Shown piece by piece: positions 32,966 through 33,028 of a DNA stretch of 33,028 bases. The stretch's first letter is position 1; each line of letters starts with the position of its first letter. Source of the stretch: Desulfobulbaceae bacterium (GTDB lineage Bacteria; Desulfobacterota; Desulfobulbia; Desulfobulbales; Desulfobulbaceae). The notes beneath the pieces are model-generated. The model made no database searches. It saw only the letters and a list, made by a program, of their open reading frames with translations, and was not told the origin of the DNA. Where the stretch lies: the NCBI GenBank assembly GCA_023544645.1, contig JAMJFO010000039.1, forward strand, positions 1 through 33,028, read 5' to 3'. The translations under genes and the position numbers were made by a program.

Positions 32966-33028
32966 ACTTATTATCATGGTACTGCCCAACATGATCTTGC
33001 GCCAGTTATGCCTGGGGTTGCGCAGCAG

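Overview
The window reads like chromosomal DNA of an anaerobic, sulfur- and metal-respiring bacterium, most likely a Desulfobacterota (deltaproteobacterium of the Desulfobulbales type). The reasons are a multiheme cytochrome c, a Tat-exported molybdopterin oxidoreductase with its own maturation genes, several sigma-54 activators, and at least four genes that only make sense if an in-frame UGA is read as selenocysteine. The lineage is an inference from gene content; no rRNA or other marker is present.

Left part (1-6.5 kb, + strand): a probably decayed coding remnant, an octaheme cytochrome c with a strong terminator, a histidine kinase/response regulator pair, and a large copper-type P1B ATPase with duplicated YHS and duplicated heavy-metal-binding N-terminal modules.

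Middle part (6.5-16.3 kb, + strand): a selenoprotein island. In order it holds a peroxiredoxin-like selenoprotein (Sec42), an ArsR-type repressor behind a palindromic operator, an unrecognised selenoprotein with a U-x3-C motif (Sec59), a small thioredoxin-fold selenoprotein (Sec16), a three-gene export module (RND/MMPL exporter, LolA-like periplasmic protein, outer-membrane beta-barrel), a DsrE-like selenoprotein (Sec70), a MITE-like insertion, an SQR-family flavoprotein and a cysteine desulfurase. Stem-loops consistent with bacterial SECIS elements follow all four UGA codons; those at 7857 and 13543 are very convincing. No selA, selB, selC or selD is in the window. I infer a thiol/selenol-based metal(loid) or reactive-sulfur/selenium handling and export system. 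This is the best candidate here for an undescribed system.

Right part (18.8-33 kb, - strand): a long co-directional respiratory arsenate reductase locus. Transcription runs from a PhnD-like periplasmic binding protein, sensor kinase and NtrC-type regulator (an AioXSR-like three-component arrangement) into arrA, arrB, an arrD-type chaperone, a polyferredoxin, tatA, moaA, a TauE/SafE permease, a possible 53-aa protein, moeA and a MOSC protein. Two promoters with sigma-54 -24/-12 spacing lie before the binding protein and arrA. The palindrome GTTAC-N6-GTAAC occurs once upstream of the first and twice upstream of the second, and IHF-like sites lie in the arrA control region. A second sigma-54 activator (GAF type, + strand) and a Cys-rich small protein sit between the two halves. 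Taken together the window looks like a metal(loid) respiration and resistance region.
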